Shown here in pieces: positions 36,501-43,815 of a stretch of 64,000 nt of DNA (positions within the stretch are counted from its first letter, which is position 1; each line of letters starts with the position of its first letter). The stretch is from assembly GCF_000819445.1 (NCBI RefSeq), contig NZ_CP005286.1:372001-436000 (forward strand). Reading direction: 5' to 3'. Both the position numbers and the translations under genes were made by a program. The stretch comes from Corynebacterium humireducens NBRC 106098 = DSM 45392 (GTDB taxonomy: Bacteria > Actinomycetota > Actinomycetes > Mycobacteriales > Mycobacteriaceae). The notes under the pieces were generated by a model, which was given only the letters and a program-made list of their open reading frames with translations, did not search any database and was not told the DNA's origin.

Positions 36501-37123
36501 CCAGCCCCCACCTGCTGTGCATCGGCGGGCAGGGCGCGGGCAAGTCGACGCTGCTGGCCACCGTCATGGAGGGCATCGCCCGACTGGGGCGGGAGGCGGC
36601 GAGGATGGTCGTCATCGACCACCGGCGGGCGCACCTCGGGCGTGTCGACGACTCCCTCCTCGCCGCCTACTCCGCCACGACCACGGCGACCGCGGAGACG
36701 CTCCGCGACGTGGTGACGACCCTGAACGCCCGCCTGCCGGGTCCCGACATCACCCCGGCGCAGCTCGCCGCCCGCGACTGGTGGAGCGGCCCGGACATCC
36801 ACCTGGTCATCGACGACCTCGACCTCGTCGCCGACCACGACCTCACCCGCCTCACCGGGCTGCTGCCGCACGCCCGCGACATCGGCCTCCACCTCATCCT
36901 CGCGCGTAAGTCCGGCGGCATCGGCCGCGCGCTGTTCGCACCGTTCCTGTCCGCCGTCCGTGACCAGTCCCCGGCCGTCCTGCTTCTCGACGCCGACCGC
37001 GACGAAGGCACCGTCCTCGGAATCCGCCCCGTCCCGCAGCCACCCGGACGCGGCACGTGGCAGGTCCGCGGAGAGACGGTCGGGGTGTGCCAGGTCGCCG
37101 TCCCCACCCAGGAGAAACCATGA
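33509..37123 (+). CDS. eccC: Type VII secretion ATPase EccC (ESX-4)
   Basis: EccC is the FtsK/SpoIIIE-type motor that recognises and drives ESX substrates. The protein has about 1204 residues. Two N-terminal helices (IRILMPVIMVAGMVAMVGLM) and a DUF domain precede three ATPase domains. Walker A motifs are GATGSGKSE (nucleotides near 34808), GGPQTGKST (near 35795) and GGQGAGKST (near 36526). The first domain also shows Walker B (ALVIVVDEFSE). It is one continuous polypeptide, not split into Ca/Cb, as in ESX-4. The stop overlaps the next gene (ATGA). Confidence 0.95.
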   Translation: MSLPMDAVSTGVIVTPLTPAEREPAPPLPQGTLSVEQVPAAHRPGPVPLIRILMPVIMVAGMVAMVGLMLLGGAGANPMFLLFPLMMAMSMLMMFAPPQGEDADDTRRTYLRHLGALREQALRNAARQRAHELHRHPEPTELWTQVDGPRLWERGPEDPDTLEVRIGTGDTALCTPVQVPDSGAAEDLDPVCAVSLRRTVQAVGTCPAMPVAVQLQAFRFLAIGGPGAGDLARAMVAQLVVAHGPETVAVSAVGGGWDWLKWLPHTRRPEQARHRILVVDHTTTTGAEPYLDDPTWTTIIDVGSCATTALGMRAEQEGLSLSADGDLVAHTAAGVEKLGRADRLRPAEALILARALTRFRRADGATADGGRDLTALLGLADIEQLTPETMWPGRELSPHRLVVPIGTTPQGVPVRLDLKESAHGGMGPHGLCIGATGSGKSELLRTLVVSLAATHSPEELNLVLVDFKGGATFLGLEGLPHTSAVITNLADEAVLVERMYDALSGELNRRQEVLREAGNFANVTEYTTARLGGRDLPPLPALVIVVDEFSELLAAHPDFADLFVAVGRLGRSLHVHLLLASQRLEEGRLRGLDSHLSYRIGLKTFSAAESRQVLGVTDAHHLPAEPGAGFLRHDADQLLRFRAAYVSGPLERRAVPTGAPGRVELFTGWEQFDEAEAPTVIDESTTLLDAVVTRARATAAARRQEAHRVWLPPLPAAVELAGVAEDVGDLRAAVGIIDLPYHQRQDPLVLDLAAAGGHVAVCGGPQTGKSTALRTIVASLAATHGTDRVRFYVIDLGGDQLATLDRLPHVAGVAGRADPERVRRIVDEVTGLVEDPAEERRHTFLVVDGWHALAADFEDLLEPLTGLAADGPSKSVHLIVSTPRWTVLRPAVRDLIAHRLELKLGEAMDSLIDRRVQQKLPALPGRGLDPEGRPMLVARSSNQDLAHIAAASAGQEPVPALKVLPPLVHAAELAPGGPGIAFGVGGPRLATLCWDPATSPHLLCIGGQGAGKSTLLATVMEGIARLGREAARMVVIDHRRAHLGRVDDSLLAAYSATTTATAETLRDVVTTLNARLPGPDITPAQLAARDWWSGPDIHLVIDDLDLVADHDLTRLTGLLPHARDIGLHLILARKSGGIGRALFAPFLSAVRDQSPAVLLLDADRDEGTVLGIRPVPQPPGRGTWQVRGETVGVCQVAVPTQEKP

Positions 37124-38076
37124 GCGCACCCACCCTGCCCGGCACTCTGACCATCACCGTCCTCGACACCGCCACCATCTTCGAGGGCCCCGACACCGTC
37201 TACCGCTACGACCTGCCCGGCACCGGCATCATCGACGGCTGGGCCCTGCCCGCCGTCCTCGACCAGGCGAAGGAACTGTGCAGCCTCAACTGGCCCGACG
37301 TGGAGGTCATCGTCGACGCCGACGACCCCACCACCGAGGTGCTCACCCGCTCCCTGCTCAACAAGGGCGTGGCCGCCTACCCCTCGGAGGTGCTGCGGGA
37401 GAAGGCCCTGCCTGAACCGGAGGAGGTGCCCCTCACCCGTCCCACCCGGCGCGCCGGACGACACCGCCTGGAGGGACTGCCCGTCGACCCCTTCCACGTG
37501 ATCGTCGGGGTGGTCGTCCTCGCGATCCTCGGGCTGAGCTGGTGGGTCGTCGGCGGGACGCGGTCCCCGGCGCCGGCTGCGGCACCCGCGTCGACGGCGC
37601 CGGCTGCACCCCCGGTGACGACGAGTGCGGAACCGGTGACGTCGACAAGCAGCACACCGGAACCCCGCGCCGTCCTGGAGCACGAGTCCCTCCGGGTGGA
37701 GGTGCCGCGCGGCTTCCACCTCGAGGACCGCGAGGGCCTGCTCCTGGCCACCGGCGACGACCCCGACCTGCGGATCCGGCTGGCCGCCGACCCCGTGTTC
37801 ACCGTGCCGCCGGAGGAGGTGGAGGCGCAGATCCACGCGATGATCGACACCGACGACACCCTGCACCCCCTCGACCCCGAACGCGCGGCGCGGGGCCTGC
37901 AGGTCATCCGCTACCGGGAGACCCCCGGCGACGGCTCCGAGGTCACCTGGCACACCTGGATCGAGGACGCCCACCAGCTCTCCGTGGGCTGCCACACCCG
38001 CACCGAACCGACCCTCCCGCAGAAGGCGGCCTGCCGCATGGCCTTCGACTCGGTGGAGCTCCTCGGGGCCCACTGA
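37120..38076 (+). CDS. Type VII secretion-associated protein (Rv3446c-like)
   Basis: A 318-residue protein in the position of Mycobacterium tuberculosis Rv3446c, between eccC and the WXG100 genes. The N-terminal 105 residues form a soluble domain (LTITVLDTATIFEGPDTVYR). One membrane helix (about 126-146, HVIVGVVVLAILGLSWWVV) follows, then a Thr/Pro/Ala-rich linker and an outer domain of about 140 residues. This is the layout of the TIGR03931 family of ESX-associated proteins. It overlaps eccC by four bases and so is co-translated. Its mechanism is not known. Confidence 0.8.
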   Translation: MSAPTLPGTLTITVLDTATIFEGPDTVYRYDLPGTGIIDGWALPAVLDQAKELCSLNWPDVEVIVDADDPTTEVLTRSLLNKGVAAYPSEVLREKALPEPEEVPLTRPTRRAGRHRLEGLPVDPFHVIVGVVVLAILGLSWWVVGGTRSPAPAAAPASTAPAAPPVTTSAEPVTSTSSTPEPRAVLEHESLRVEVPRGFHLEDREGLLLATGDDPDLRIRLAADPVFTVPPEEVEAQIHAMIDTDDTLHPLDPERAARGLQVIRYRETPGDGSEVTWHTWIEDAHQLSVGCHTRTEPTLPQKAACRMAFDSVELLGAH

Positions 38077-38116
38077 CCTGCGGGTACGAGGTGGGGGAAA
38101 GTATTTCGCCGGGCGC

Positions 38117-38144
38117 GGGAACCTTTGGCGGGTTTCCGGAGTCC
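38117..38144 (+). promoter_or_regulatory. Extracytoplasmic-sigma-like promoter of the WXG100 pair
   Basis: GGGAAC (38117-38122), an 18-base spacer and GTCC (38141-38144) resemble promoters of ECF sigma factors such as SigM or SigE, rather than the TAnnnT form used elsewhere in the window. The flanking context (CTTT after the first box, AGTCCAAnnATGGTG around the second) recurs with identical spacing before the operon at 41835. In M. tuberculosis SigM is reported to control the orthologous esx genes, which makes this attractive. Confidence 0.6.
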
Positions 38145-38245
38145 AACAATGGTGGAGAGGCCGCGGAGACGGCCCTCCGGGGGACGGTCGGGGAGGGGCC
38201 CCGACTCCGGACCCCGCACACACATCAACTCGGGAGGGGCAAGAC

Positions 38246-38563
38246 ATGACACAGATGTTCAGGACCGAAGCCGACGTGATGCTGGCGACCGCCGGCCACG
38301 TCGACACCACCAACAACGAGGTACAGGGCGAACTGACCCGCCTCCAGGGCGTCGTCGACGGCGTCCGCGGCAGCTGGGCCGGCAGCGCCCAGGTGTCCTT
38401 CGACCAGCTCATGCAGCGGTGGAACACCTCCGCGCGGGAGCTGCGCGAGGCGCTGACCAGCATCTCGGACAACATTCGTCACAACGCGCGCTCCTTCGAG
38501 TCCATGGAGGCCCAGAACGCGCAGGCATTCACCAACGTCGGCGGCCAGGGCCTCGCGCTCTAG
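38246..38563 (+). CDS. esxU: WXG100-family protein, EsxU-like
   Basis: Small helical-hairpin proteins of this family are secreted by ESX as heterodimers. The 105-residue protein has the central WAG motif (SWAGSA, the variant of WXG) between two amphipathic helices (about 8-42 and 50-92). No signal peptide is present, as expected. Its position, directly before a second WXG100 gene and rplM, equals that of esxU. The symbol rests on synteny. A GGGAGGGG ribosome-binding site precedes the ATG. It is transcribed from the ECF-like promoter upstream. Confidence 0.88.
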   Translation: MTQMFRTEADVMLATAGHVDTTNNEVQGELTRLQGVVDGVRGSWAGSAQVSFDQLMQRWNTSARELREALTSISDNIRHNARSFESMEAQNAQAFTNVGGQGLAL

Positions 38564-38584
38564 CCACAGGAAAGGACACAGACA

Positions 38585-38872
38585 ATGGACGCAATCAAGT
38601 ACCAGTTCGGCGCCATCGCAGCCGCCGCCGGCGACATCAACGCCACCTCTGGCCGCATCAACGCGCTTCTCGACGACCTCAAGTCCCAGCTCCAGCCCAT
38701 GGTCGCGACCTGGGAGGGCGAGTCCGCCACTGCCTACGCCGAGGCGCAGGCAAAGTGGGACCGTTCCGCCGCGGAGCTCAACACCATCCTGGCCACCATC
38801 TCCCGCACCGTCTCGGAGGGCAATGACCGCATGTCGGACGTCAACCGCATGGCGGCCGCCAGCTGGGGCTGA
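38585..38872 (+). CDS. esxT: WXG100-family protein, EsxT-like
   Basis: The second member of the WXG100 pair, 95 residues, with TWEGES at the turn between helices (about 5-40 and 46-90). It begins 21 bases after its partner's stop with AGGAAAGGA upstream, so the two are made together and probably form a heterodimer that exits via EccC. The symbol is by synteny with mycobacterial esxT. A strong terminator follows at 38998-39038. Confidence 0.88.
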   Translation: MDAIKYQFGAIAAAAGDINATSGRINALLDDLKSQLQPMVATWEGESATAYAEAQAKWDRSAAELNTILATISRTVSEGNDRMSDVNRMAAASWG

Positions 38873-38997
38873 TCCCGCATGATCCTGCTGCGGCGGTGCC
38901 GGACCGTCCCTGACACTGACAGGGCACGGACGCGACCCTGGTCCGGCACCGGGTGCGGTCACCCGGGCAGGTGACCGCGCCGTCACTGCGGCTTGCT

Positions 38998-39038
38998 ACC
39001 GCCCGTCCTCTCCGTCGCCGGGGAGGGCGGGCGGTTTT
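38998..39038 (+). terminator. Terminator after the WXG100 pair
   Basis: ACCGCCCGTCCTCTCC (38998-39013) pairs with GGGGAGGGCGGGCGGT (39020-39035) with few mismatches, followed by TTTCTG. It closes the ESX-4 transcript before the rplM leader. Confidence 0.8.
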
Positions 39039-39054
39039 CTGCGTGGTGCCGCGG

Positions 39055-39132
39055 GGCGTCGGCAAGGTCGAGACGACATCGTCGAACTCACATCGTCGGG
39101 AGGGCGCCCCACGGCGTCGGCAAGGTCGAGAC
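39055..39132 (+). repeat. Direct repeat in the rplM upstream region
   Basis: GGCGTCGGCAAGGTCGAGAC occurs at 39055-39074 and again at 39113-39132, 58 bases apart. Between them are GACATCGTCGA and CACATCGTCGGGA. The unit begins like the dispersed word GGCGTCGRGAAGC. The 460-base gap between the WXG100 pair and rplM also holds the terminator before and the promoter after this repeat; nothing else is evident. Confidence 0.75.
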
Positions 39133-39190
39133 CACTCTCCCTCCGACCATCTCCTCTCGAACCTGCGCCAGGGGCCACCAGGAGGCGGTT

Positions 39191-39220
39191 TGGTTTCCGT
39201 GGCCCCCACCCCTTACACTG
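39191..39220 (+). promoter_or_regulatory. Promoter of the rplM-rpsI operon
   Basis: TTGGTT (39191-39196), an 18-base spacer and TACACT (39215-39220) form a good corynebacterial promoter. It predicts a start near 39227 and a leader of about 105 bases. Confidence 0.6.
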
Positions 39221-39332
39221 GACAAGTTGTGTGCGCTGTGCACGGGTCTCCACCGGCCGCCGTGTCCAGCTATGCACCCACCAGCACGATCCATGGCCGG
39301 CAGCCCCCAGACAGACTTTCAAGGAGTCATTA

Positions 39333-39776
39333 GTGTCTACTTACCACCCGAAGAGCGGTGACATCACCCGTAAGTGGTACGTCATCGACGCCACCGACGT
39401 GGTGCTGGGCCGACTCGCCACCCACGCAGCAGGCCTGCTGCGCGGCAAGGGCAAGCCCCAGTACGCACCCAACGTTGACTGCGGTGACCACGTCATCGTC
39501 ATCAACGCCGACAAGGTTCACGTGTCCTCCAACAAGCGTGACCGCGAGATGCGCTACCGCCACACCGGTTACCCGGGTGGTCTGCGCTCCATGACCCTGG
39601 GCAAGGCTCTGGACACCCGTCCGGAGCGCGTGGTCGAGGAGGCTATCACCGGCATGATGCCGCACAACAAGCTCTCCCGCGCTTCCGTCAAGAAGCTCCA
39701 CGTTTTCGCCGGCTCTGAGCACCCGTACGCCGGCCAGCAGCCCGAGACCTACGAGATCAAGCAGGTGGCACAGTGA
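39333..39776 (+). CDS. rplM: 50S ribosomal protein L13
   Basis: L13 is an early assembly protein of the large subunit. Starting at the GTG at 39333, with AAGGAG seven bases upstream, it has 147 residues, the normal length. It begins [20 protein letters not shown] and contains the core [20 protein letters not shown]. An upstream in-frame start would add 34 residues of leader and is rejected. Its stop overlaps the rpsI start by four bases (GTGA). Confidence 0.97.
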   Translation: MSTYHPKSGDITRKWYVIDATDVVLGRLATHAAGLLRGKGKPQYAPNVDCGDHVIVINADKVHVSSNKRDREMRYRHTGYPGGLRSMTLGKALDTRPERVVEEAITGMMPHNKLSRASVKKLHVFAGSEHPYAGQQPETYEIKQVAQ

Positions 39777-40321
39777 CCGAGCAGAACCAGAACGAAGATC
39801 TGAACGTGGCTGAGGCTGGCGACATCGAGGCCGCCACCGCCGCCACCGAGGAGTTCAACTACACCATCGGCGATGCCGTCGCTCCGGAGGTTTCCGAAGA
39901 CGAGGCCGCCGAGATCGCCGCTCCGATCGAGCTGGACGGTCCGATCCAGACCGTCGGTCGTCGTAAGCGCGCCATCGCCCGCGTCCACCTGGTCGCCGGC
40001 TCCGGTGAGATCACCTGCAACGGCCGCTCCCTCGAGGAGTACTTCCCGAACAAGCTGCACCAGCAGGACATCATGCAGCCGCTCGCTCTCCTGGAGCGCG
40101 AGGGCCAGTTCGACATCCAGGCGAACATCGCCGGCGGTGGCCCGACCGGCCAGTCCGGTGCCCTGCGTCTGGCTATCGCCCGTGCGCTGAACCTGTACAA
40201 CCCGGCTGACCGCGCCGCCCTGAAGAAGGCCGGACTGCTCACCCGTGACGCTCGTGCAGTCGAGCGTAAGAAGGCTGGTCTGCACAAGGCACGTCGTGCC
40301 CCGCAGTACTCCAAGCGTTAA
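39773..40321 (+). CDS. rpsI: 30S ribosomal protein S9 with N-terminal extension
   Basis: S9 reaches the P-site tRNA with its C-terminal tail. The core starts at about residue 58 ([20 protein letters not shown]) and ends with the universal [17 protein letters not shown]. An acidic Glu/Ala-rich extension of about 55 residues precedes it, common in corynebacterial S9. The GTG at 39773 overlaps the rplM stop. A strong terminator follows before glmM. Confidence 0.97.
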   Translation: MTEQNQNEDLNVAEAGDIEAATAATEEFNYTIGDAVAPEVSEDEAAEIAAPIELDGPIQTVGRRKRAIARVHLVAGSGEITCNGRSLEEYFPNKLHQQDIMQPLALLEREGQFDIQANIAGGGPTGQSGALRLAIARALNLYNPADRAALKKAGLLTRDARAVERKKAGLHKARRAPQYSKR

Positions 40322-40340
40322 GCTCCGTCTTCGCCTGTCG

Positions 40341-40370
40341 ACGCCGCTCCACCACACGGTGGGGCGGCGT
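40341..40370 (+). terminator. Rho-independent terminator after rpsI
   Basis: ACGCCGCTCCACC (40341-40353) pairs with GGTGGGGCGGCGT (40358-40370) around ACAC with one G-T type pair, followed by TCGCCGTTCC. It separates rpsI from the independently transcribed glmM. Confidence 0.85.
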
Positions 40371-40394
40371 TCGCCGTTCCCGGGCGGGGCGGGG

Positions 40395-40408
40395 CATAAT
40401 GTCCGTCA
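40395..40408 (+). promoter_or_regulatory. -10 box and leaderless start of glmM
   Basis: CATAAT (40395-40400) ends seven bases before the ATG at 40408, so transcription should begin at that ATG. This argues against the alternative ATG at 40399, which lies inside the -10 box. Confidence 0.5.
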
Positions 40409-41751
40409 TGACTCGACTTTTCGGTACTGACGGTGTTCGTGGACTGGCGAACAAGGATCTGACTGTCTCCCTGGCGTTGCAGCTGGGTGCGGCGGCGGCG
40501 GATGTGCTCACGAAGCACCGTAAGTCGAGTGAGCGTCGTCCCACCGCGATCGTCGGTCGTGATCCGCGTGTCTCGGGTGAGATGCTCGCCGCCGCCCTGT
40601 CGGCCGGCATGGCGTCCCGTGGCGTCGATGTACTGCGTGTCGGTGTGATCCCGACCCCGGGCGTGGCCTTCCTCACCGACGACTACGGTGCGGACATGGG
40701 CGTGATGATCTCCGCGTCGCACAACCCGATGCCGGACAACGGCATCAAGTTCTTCTCGGCGGGTGGCCGGAAGCTGCCGGACGCCGTCGAGGACGAGATC
40801 GAGGCGGCGATGGCGTCCCTGCCGGAGAACGGTCCGACGGGCACGGGTGTGGGCCGTGTCATCGAGGAGTCCCCGGACGCGCAGGACCGTTACCTCAAGC
40901 ACCTGGCGGCGTCCTCCCCGGTCAGCGTCGCGGGCATCAAGGTGGTCGTCGACGCCGCGAACGGTGCGGCCTCGGTCGTCGCCCCGAAGGCCTATGAGGC
41001 GGCGGGTGCGGAGGTCATCGCGATCCACAACAAGCCGAACGCCTACAACATCAACGACAACTGCGGTTCCACCCACATCGGGCAGCTGCAGAAGGCGGTC
41101 ATCGAGCACGGTGCGGACCTGGGTCTGGCGCACGACGGTGACGCGGACCGTTGCCTGGCGGTCGACGCGGAGGGCAACCTCATCGACGGTGACCAGATCA
41201 TGGCGATCCTGGCGGTGGCGATGAAGGAGAAGTCCGAGCTGCGGAAGAACACGCTCGTCGCCACGGTGATGTCGAACCTGGGTCTGCGTCTGGCGATGGA
41301 GGAGCAGGGCATCACCATGCTGGAGACGAAGGTCGGCGACCGGTATGTCCTCGAGGAGCTCAACGCCGGTGACTACCGCCTGGGTGGGGAGCAGTCGGGG
41401 CACATCGTCCTGCCGGTGCACTGCACCACCGGTGACGGCACCCTCACCGGTCTGAAGCTGATGGCGCGGATGGCGGAGACCGGGAAGTCCCTGGCGGAGC
41501 TGGCCGGCGTGATGAAGGTCCTGCCGCAGGTGCTCATCAACGTGCCGGTGGAGAACAAGGCCGGGATCATGGGCTCCCCCGAGGTGCAGGCCGCCATCGA
41601 GGCCGCCGAGGCCGAGCTGGGTCACTCCGGCCGTGTCCTGCTGCGTCCCTCGGGTACGGAGGAGCTGTTCCGCGTCATGGTCGAGGCCGCGGAGACCGAG
41701 CAGGCGCGTCGCGTCGCGGGTCGCCTCGCGGCGGTGGTGGCCGCCGTCTAG
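40408..41751 (+). CDS. glmM: Phosphoglucosamine mutase
   Basis: GlmM converts glucosamine-6-phosphate to glucosamine-1-phosphate on the way to UDP-GlcNAc for peptidoglycan. Starting at the ATG at 40408 the protein has 447 residues. The phosphorylated serine is S102 (ISASHNP), the metal-binding loop is DGDADRC, the sugar-binding loop GGEQSGHI, and the phosphate-binding site [10 protein letters not shown]. All parts are intact. With glmS in the same window the cell has two successive steps of the pathway close together but in separate operons. Confidence 0.97.
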   Translation: MTRLFGTDGVRGLANKDLTVSLALQLGAAAADVLTKHRKSSERRPTAIVGRDPRVSGEMLAAALSAGMASRGVDVLRVGVIPTPGVAFLTDDYGADMGVMISASHNPMPDNGIKFFSAGGRKLPDAVEDEIEAAMASLPENGPTGTGVGRVIEESPDAQDRYLKHLAASSPVSVAGIKVVVDAANGAASVVAPKAYEAAGAEVIAIHNKPNAYNINDNCGSTHIGQLQKAVIEHGADLGLAHDGDADRCLAVDAEGNLIDGDQIMAILAVAMKEKSELRKNTLVATVMSNLGLRLAMEEQGITMLETKVGDRYVLEELNAGDYRLGGEQSGHIVLPVHCTTGDGTLTGLKLMARMAETGKSLAELAGVMKVLPQVLINVPVENKAGIMGSPEVQAAIEAAEAELGHSGRVLLRPSGTEELFRVMVEAAETEQARRVAGRLAAVVAAV

Positions 41752-41759
41752 CCACCCCC

Positions 41760-41787
41760 GGGAACCTTTCGCCCCCTTGAGCAGTCC
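41760..41787 (+). promoter_or_regulatory. Second copy of the ECF-like promoter
   Basis: GGGAAC (41760-41765), an 18-base spacer and GTCC (41784-41787) have the same spacing and flanking bases (CTTT, AGTCCAAnnATGGTG) as the element before the WXG100 pair at 38117. The predicted start is about 41794, with a leader of about 40 bases. Two copies in one window before ESX-type genes suggest a shared sigma factor. Confidence 0.6.
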
Positions 41788-41834
41788 AATGATGGTGAAC
41801 CCATCCACCACGGACGCCACAAGGGGGATTTCTC

Positions 41835-42134
41835 ATGTCCGGGATCCATCTCGACCACGGGGCCGCGCTGCAGGCGCTGTCCCGTCTGCTTCTCGACGGC
41901 GAGGAGCAGCACCGCCGCCACCTCAGCACCCGACCCGCCCTGCCGGTCGCCGCTCTCGGCCGTGACTTCGCCGCACACGGCGCGCAGATCGCGGCGATGC
42001 TGCACCGTGTCCACGACACCGGCAGGGAGCGTATCGACGCCCTGCGTACCACCGCCGAGTCCGCCGCGGCGCAGGTGCGGGTGTTCGGGGACATCGACAA
42101 GCACCTGGGCGCGCACCTGCGGGGTGTCCACTGA
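41835..42134 (+). CDS. Small helical protein, EspC/ESX-substrate-like
   Basis: A 99-residue protein without signal peptide, predicted as two long helices (about 8-30, HGAALQALSRLLLDGEEQHR; about 43-95). The sequence LGRDFAAHGAQIAAMLHRVH followed by RIDALRTTAESAAAQVRVFG resembles the EspC (DUF2580) type of ESX-associated proteins rather than classic WXG100, since no WXG is present. It heads a three-gene operon driven by the ECF-like promoter and overlaps the next gene by one base (TGATG). I infer an ESX-4 substrate or chaperone role; no experimental basis is known to me. Confidence 0.6.
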   Translation: MSGIHLDHGAALQALSRLLLDGEEQHRRHLSTRPALPVAALGRDFAAHGAQIAAMLHRVHDTGRERIDALRTTAESAAAQVRVFGDIDKHLGAHLRGVH

Positions 42135-43522
42135 TGTCGGGCCCGCTGATAGCGGAGGGATTCAGCAGCGTGACCCGGATGCTCGCGGGCGCCTCACACG
42201 GCGCGTACCGCGGGCCGGGGGTCTCCGCGGACACCATCGCGCAGGCCGTGTCCGCGACGGAGGGACTCGACGCGGGGCAGCTGGTCACCGCCACCCGGGC
42301 CGCCGTCGGCGAGGCGGACGCGACGACGCTGCAGGGTGGGATCCTCGGGCAGGTCGCGTCGACCCTCGGTGAGGTCGCGATGGGGGAGATCCTCCGCCGG
42401 GTGGTGGACCACGCCCGGGACTGGTTCGACAACCGCGACCGCTCCGGGGAGCTTCTCGACGACTCCCGGCACGCCGCCGACGCCCTCGAGGACATCGACG
42501 CCGTCGCCGAGACCGCCTGCACCGAGGTGGTGCTCGCGCTGCGGGCGGTCATCGCGCAGCTGTGCACCTTCCTCAACCACCTCGATCCCGCAGTGCACAC
42601 GCGGGAGTTCTCCGAGTGCGTCGGCGCGGGCGCCGCACTCATCGAGGACGCCGGGCAGCTGATCCTCGACTGCTGCCAGGACCGCGACACCGCCGTCGCG
42701 GCCTGCCTCGACGAGTTCCTCGCCCGGGGCACAGCCCTCTGCGAGGCACCCGTGTGCCGCACCGAGGTCGTGGACTGCCCACCAGCGGTGCCTCCCGCAC
42801 CGGAATCTGCGCCGGAGCCCGTGGCACCGCCGAAGAAACTGGTGGAGGTGTCGGCCATCCCGCAGGCGGTGGAACCACCGGCCCCTGAACCGGTGGAACC
42901 TGCACCGCCGCCGAAGAAACAGGTGGAGGTGCCGGTCGCCCAGTCCGCACCGGAGCCGCCTGCCCCGGCCCCTGAGCCGGCAGAACCCACTCCACCGCCG
43001 AAGATGGTGGAACCGTCGACCCCTGAGCCGGCAGACCCCACTCCGCCGCCGAAGAAACAGATGGAGGTACCGACGACGCCGCAGTCCGCACTCGTAGAGG
43101 AGCCGGTGGAACCACCGGTTACTGAACCGGCCCCGGAGGAACCCGCCGTCACGGAGGAGGTGTGCGTGGAGACCCCGGCGGGGGAGGTTCACTGCGGAGT
43201 GCTCGGGGAGGTCGGCATGGGCATCGCCCTGCTGGGGCTGGCCCTGCTGATCGGGGCCCTGGAGGACTGCCTTGTGGAGATCGAGGCCCCGGTGGAACCG
43301 GAGCCGCTGCCGGAACCTGAGCTCCCGGTGGAACCTGCGGCGGTGGAGCCTCCGCCGCCGCCCAAGCAGGTGGAGAACCCACCGACACCGGTCGCTCCAC
43401 CTGCGCCGGAGACACCCCTGACGTCCCCGGTTCCCCCGGCACCTGCGCCGGAAGCACCACCGACACCACCATCCCCACCGGCCGCGGTGCCGGGTAGCGC
43501 ACGAAAGGCAGGAGCCTGGTAA
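42134..43522 (+). CDS. Cys-containing protein with Pro/Glu-rich repeats, possible ESX-4 client
   Basis: A 462-residue protein with three parts. Residues 1-215 are helical and contain about ten cysteines (for example ETACTEVV, LDCCQDRD, VCRTEVVDC). Residues about 216-350 are repeats of the type PEPVEPAPPPKKQVEVP. Residues about 360-400 include one hydrophobic segment (GEVGMGIALLGLALLIGALE), followed by another Pro-rich tail. I do not recognise the family and see no N-terminal signal peptide. The operon position after an EspC-like gene and the shared promoter suggest export or a surface role linked to ESX-4. The Pro repeats may span the cell wall. Confidence 0.65.
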   Translation: MSGPLIAEGFSSVTRMLAGASHGAYRGPGVSADTIAQAVSATEGLDAGQLVTATRAAVGEADATTLQGGILGQVASTLGEVAMGEILRRVVDHARDWFDNRDRSGELLDDSRHAADALEDIDAVAETACTEVVLALRAVIAQLCTFLNHLDPAVHTREFSECVGAGAALIEDAGQLILDCCQDRDTAVAACLDEFLARGTALCEAPVCRTEVVDCPPAVPPAPESAPEPVAPPKKLVEVSAIPQAVEPPAPEPVEPAPPPKKQVEVPVAQSAPEPPAPAPEPAEPTPPPKMVEPSTPEPADPTPPPKKQMEVPTTPQSALVEEPVEPPVTEPAPEEPAVTEEVCVETPAGEVHCGVLGEVGMGIALLGLALLIGALEDCLVEIEAPVEPEPLPEPELPVEPAAVEPPPPPKQVENPPTPVAPPAPETPLTSPVPPAPAPEAPPTPPSPPAAVPGSARKAGAW

Positions 43523-43752
43523 TGGAGTTCGAGGAGTTCGCCAAGCAGTTCCGGCAGCGTACGACGCAGCGGATGATGGAGTTCGAGAAGGCGTTGGCTG
43601 CGGCGCAGCAGCGGGTGGAGCACGCGGTCGCGGCCCCGGCCCCGCGCAGGACACCACCGGCGTCACAGACATCACCGCAAGCCGAGCAGCCCCTGCGCAC
43701 CCGGCGCGGTGCGGCGCGCGGGCAGGTGCAGGGGCTGCTGCGGAAGGGCTGA
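43522..43752 (+). CDS. Small basic protein, third gene of the accessory operon
   Basis: A 76-residue protein, MEFEEFAKQFRQRTTQRMME followed by a basic, Pro-containing tail ending GQVQGLLRKG. The N-terminal 35 residues form an amphipathic helix. No family recognised. It starts by a one-base TAATG overlap with the previous gene, so it belongs to the same transcript. It may be an accessory factor for the upstream protein. Confidence 0.6.
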   Translation: MEFEEFAKQFRQRTTQRMMEFEKALAAAQQRVEHAVAAPAPRRTPPASQTSPQAEQPLRTRRGAARGQVQGLLRKG

Positions 43753-43762
43753 GGACACGAAC

Positions 43763-43796
43763 GGGGTCGCCCCACCGCACGGGCAGGGGCGACCCC
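43763..43796. terminator. Bidirectional terminator between convergent genes
   Basis: GGGGTCGCCCC (43763-43773) and GGGGCGACCCC (43786-43796) form a perfect 11-base stem between the accessory operon and the hydrolase-like gene on the other strand. Confidence 0.75.
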
Positions 43797-43815
43797 GGTC
43801 GGGGACCGGCCTGAA

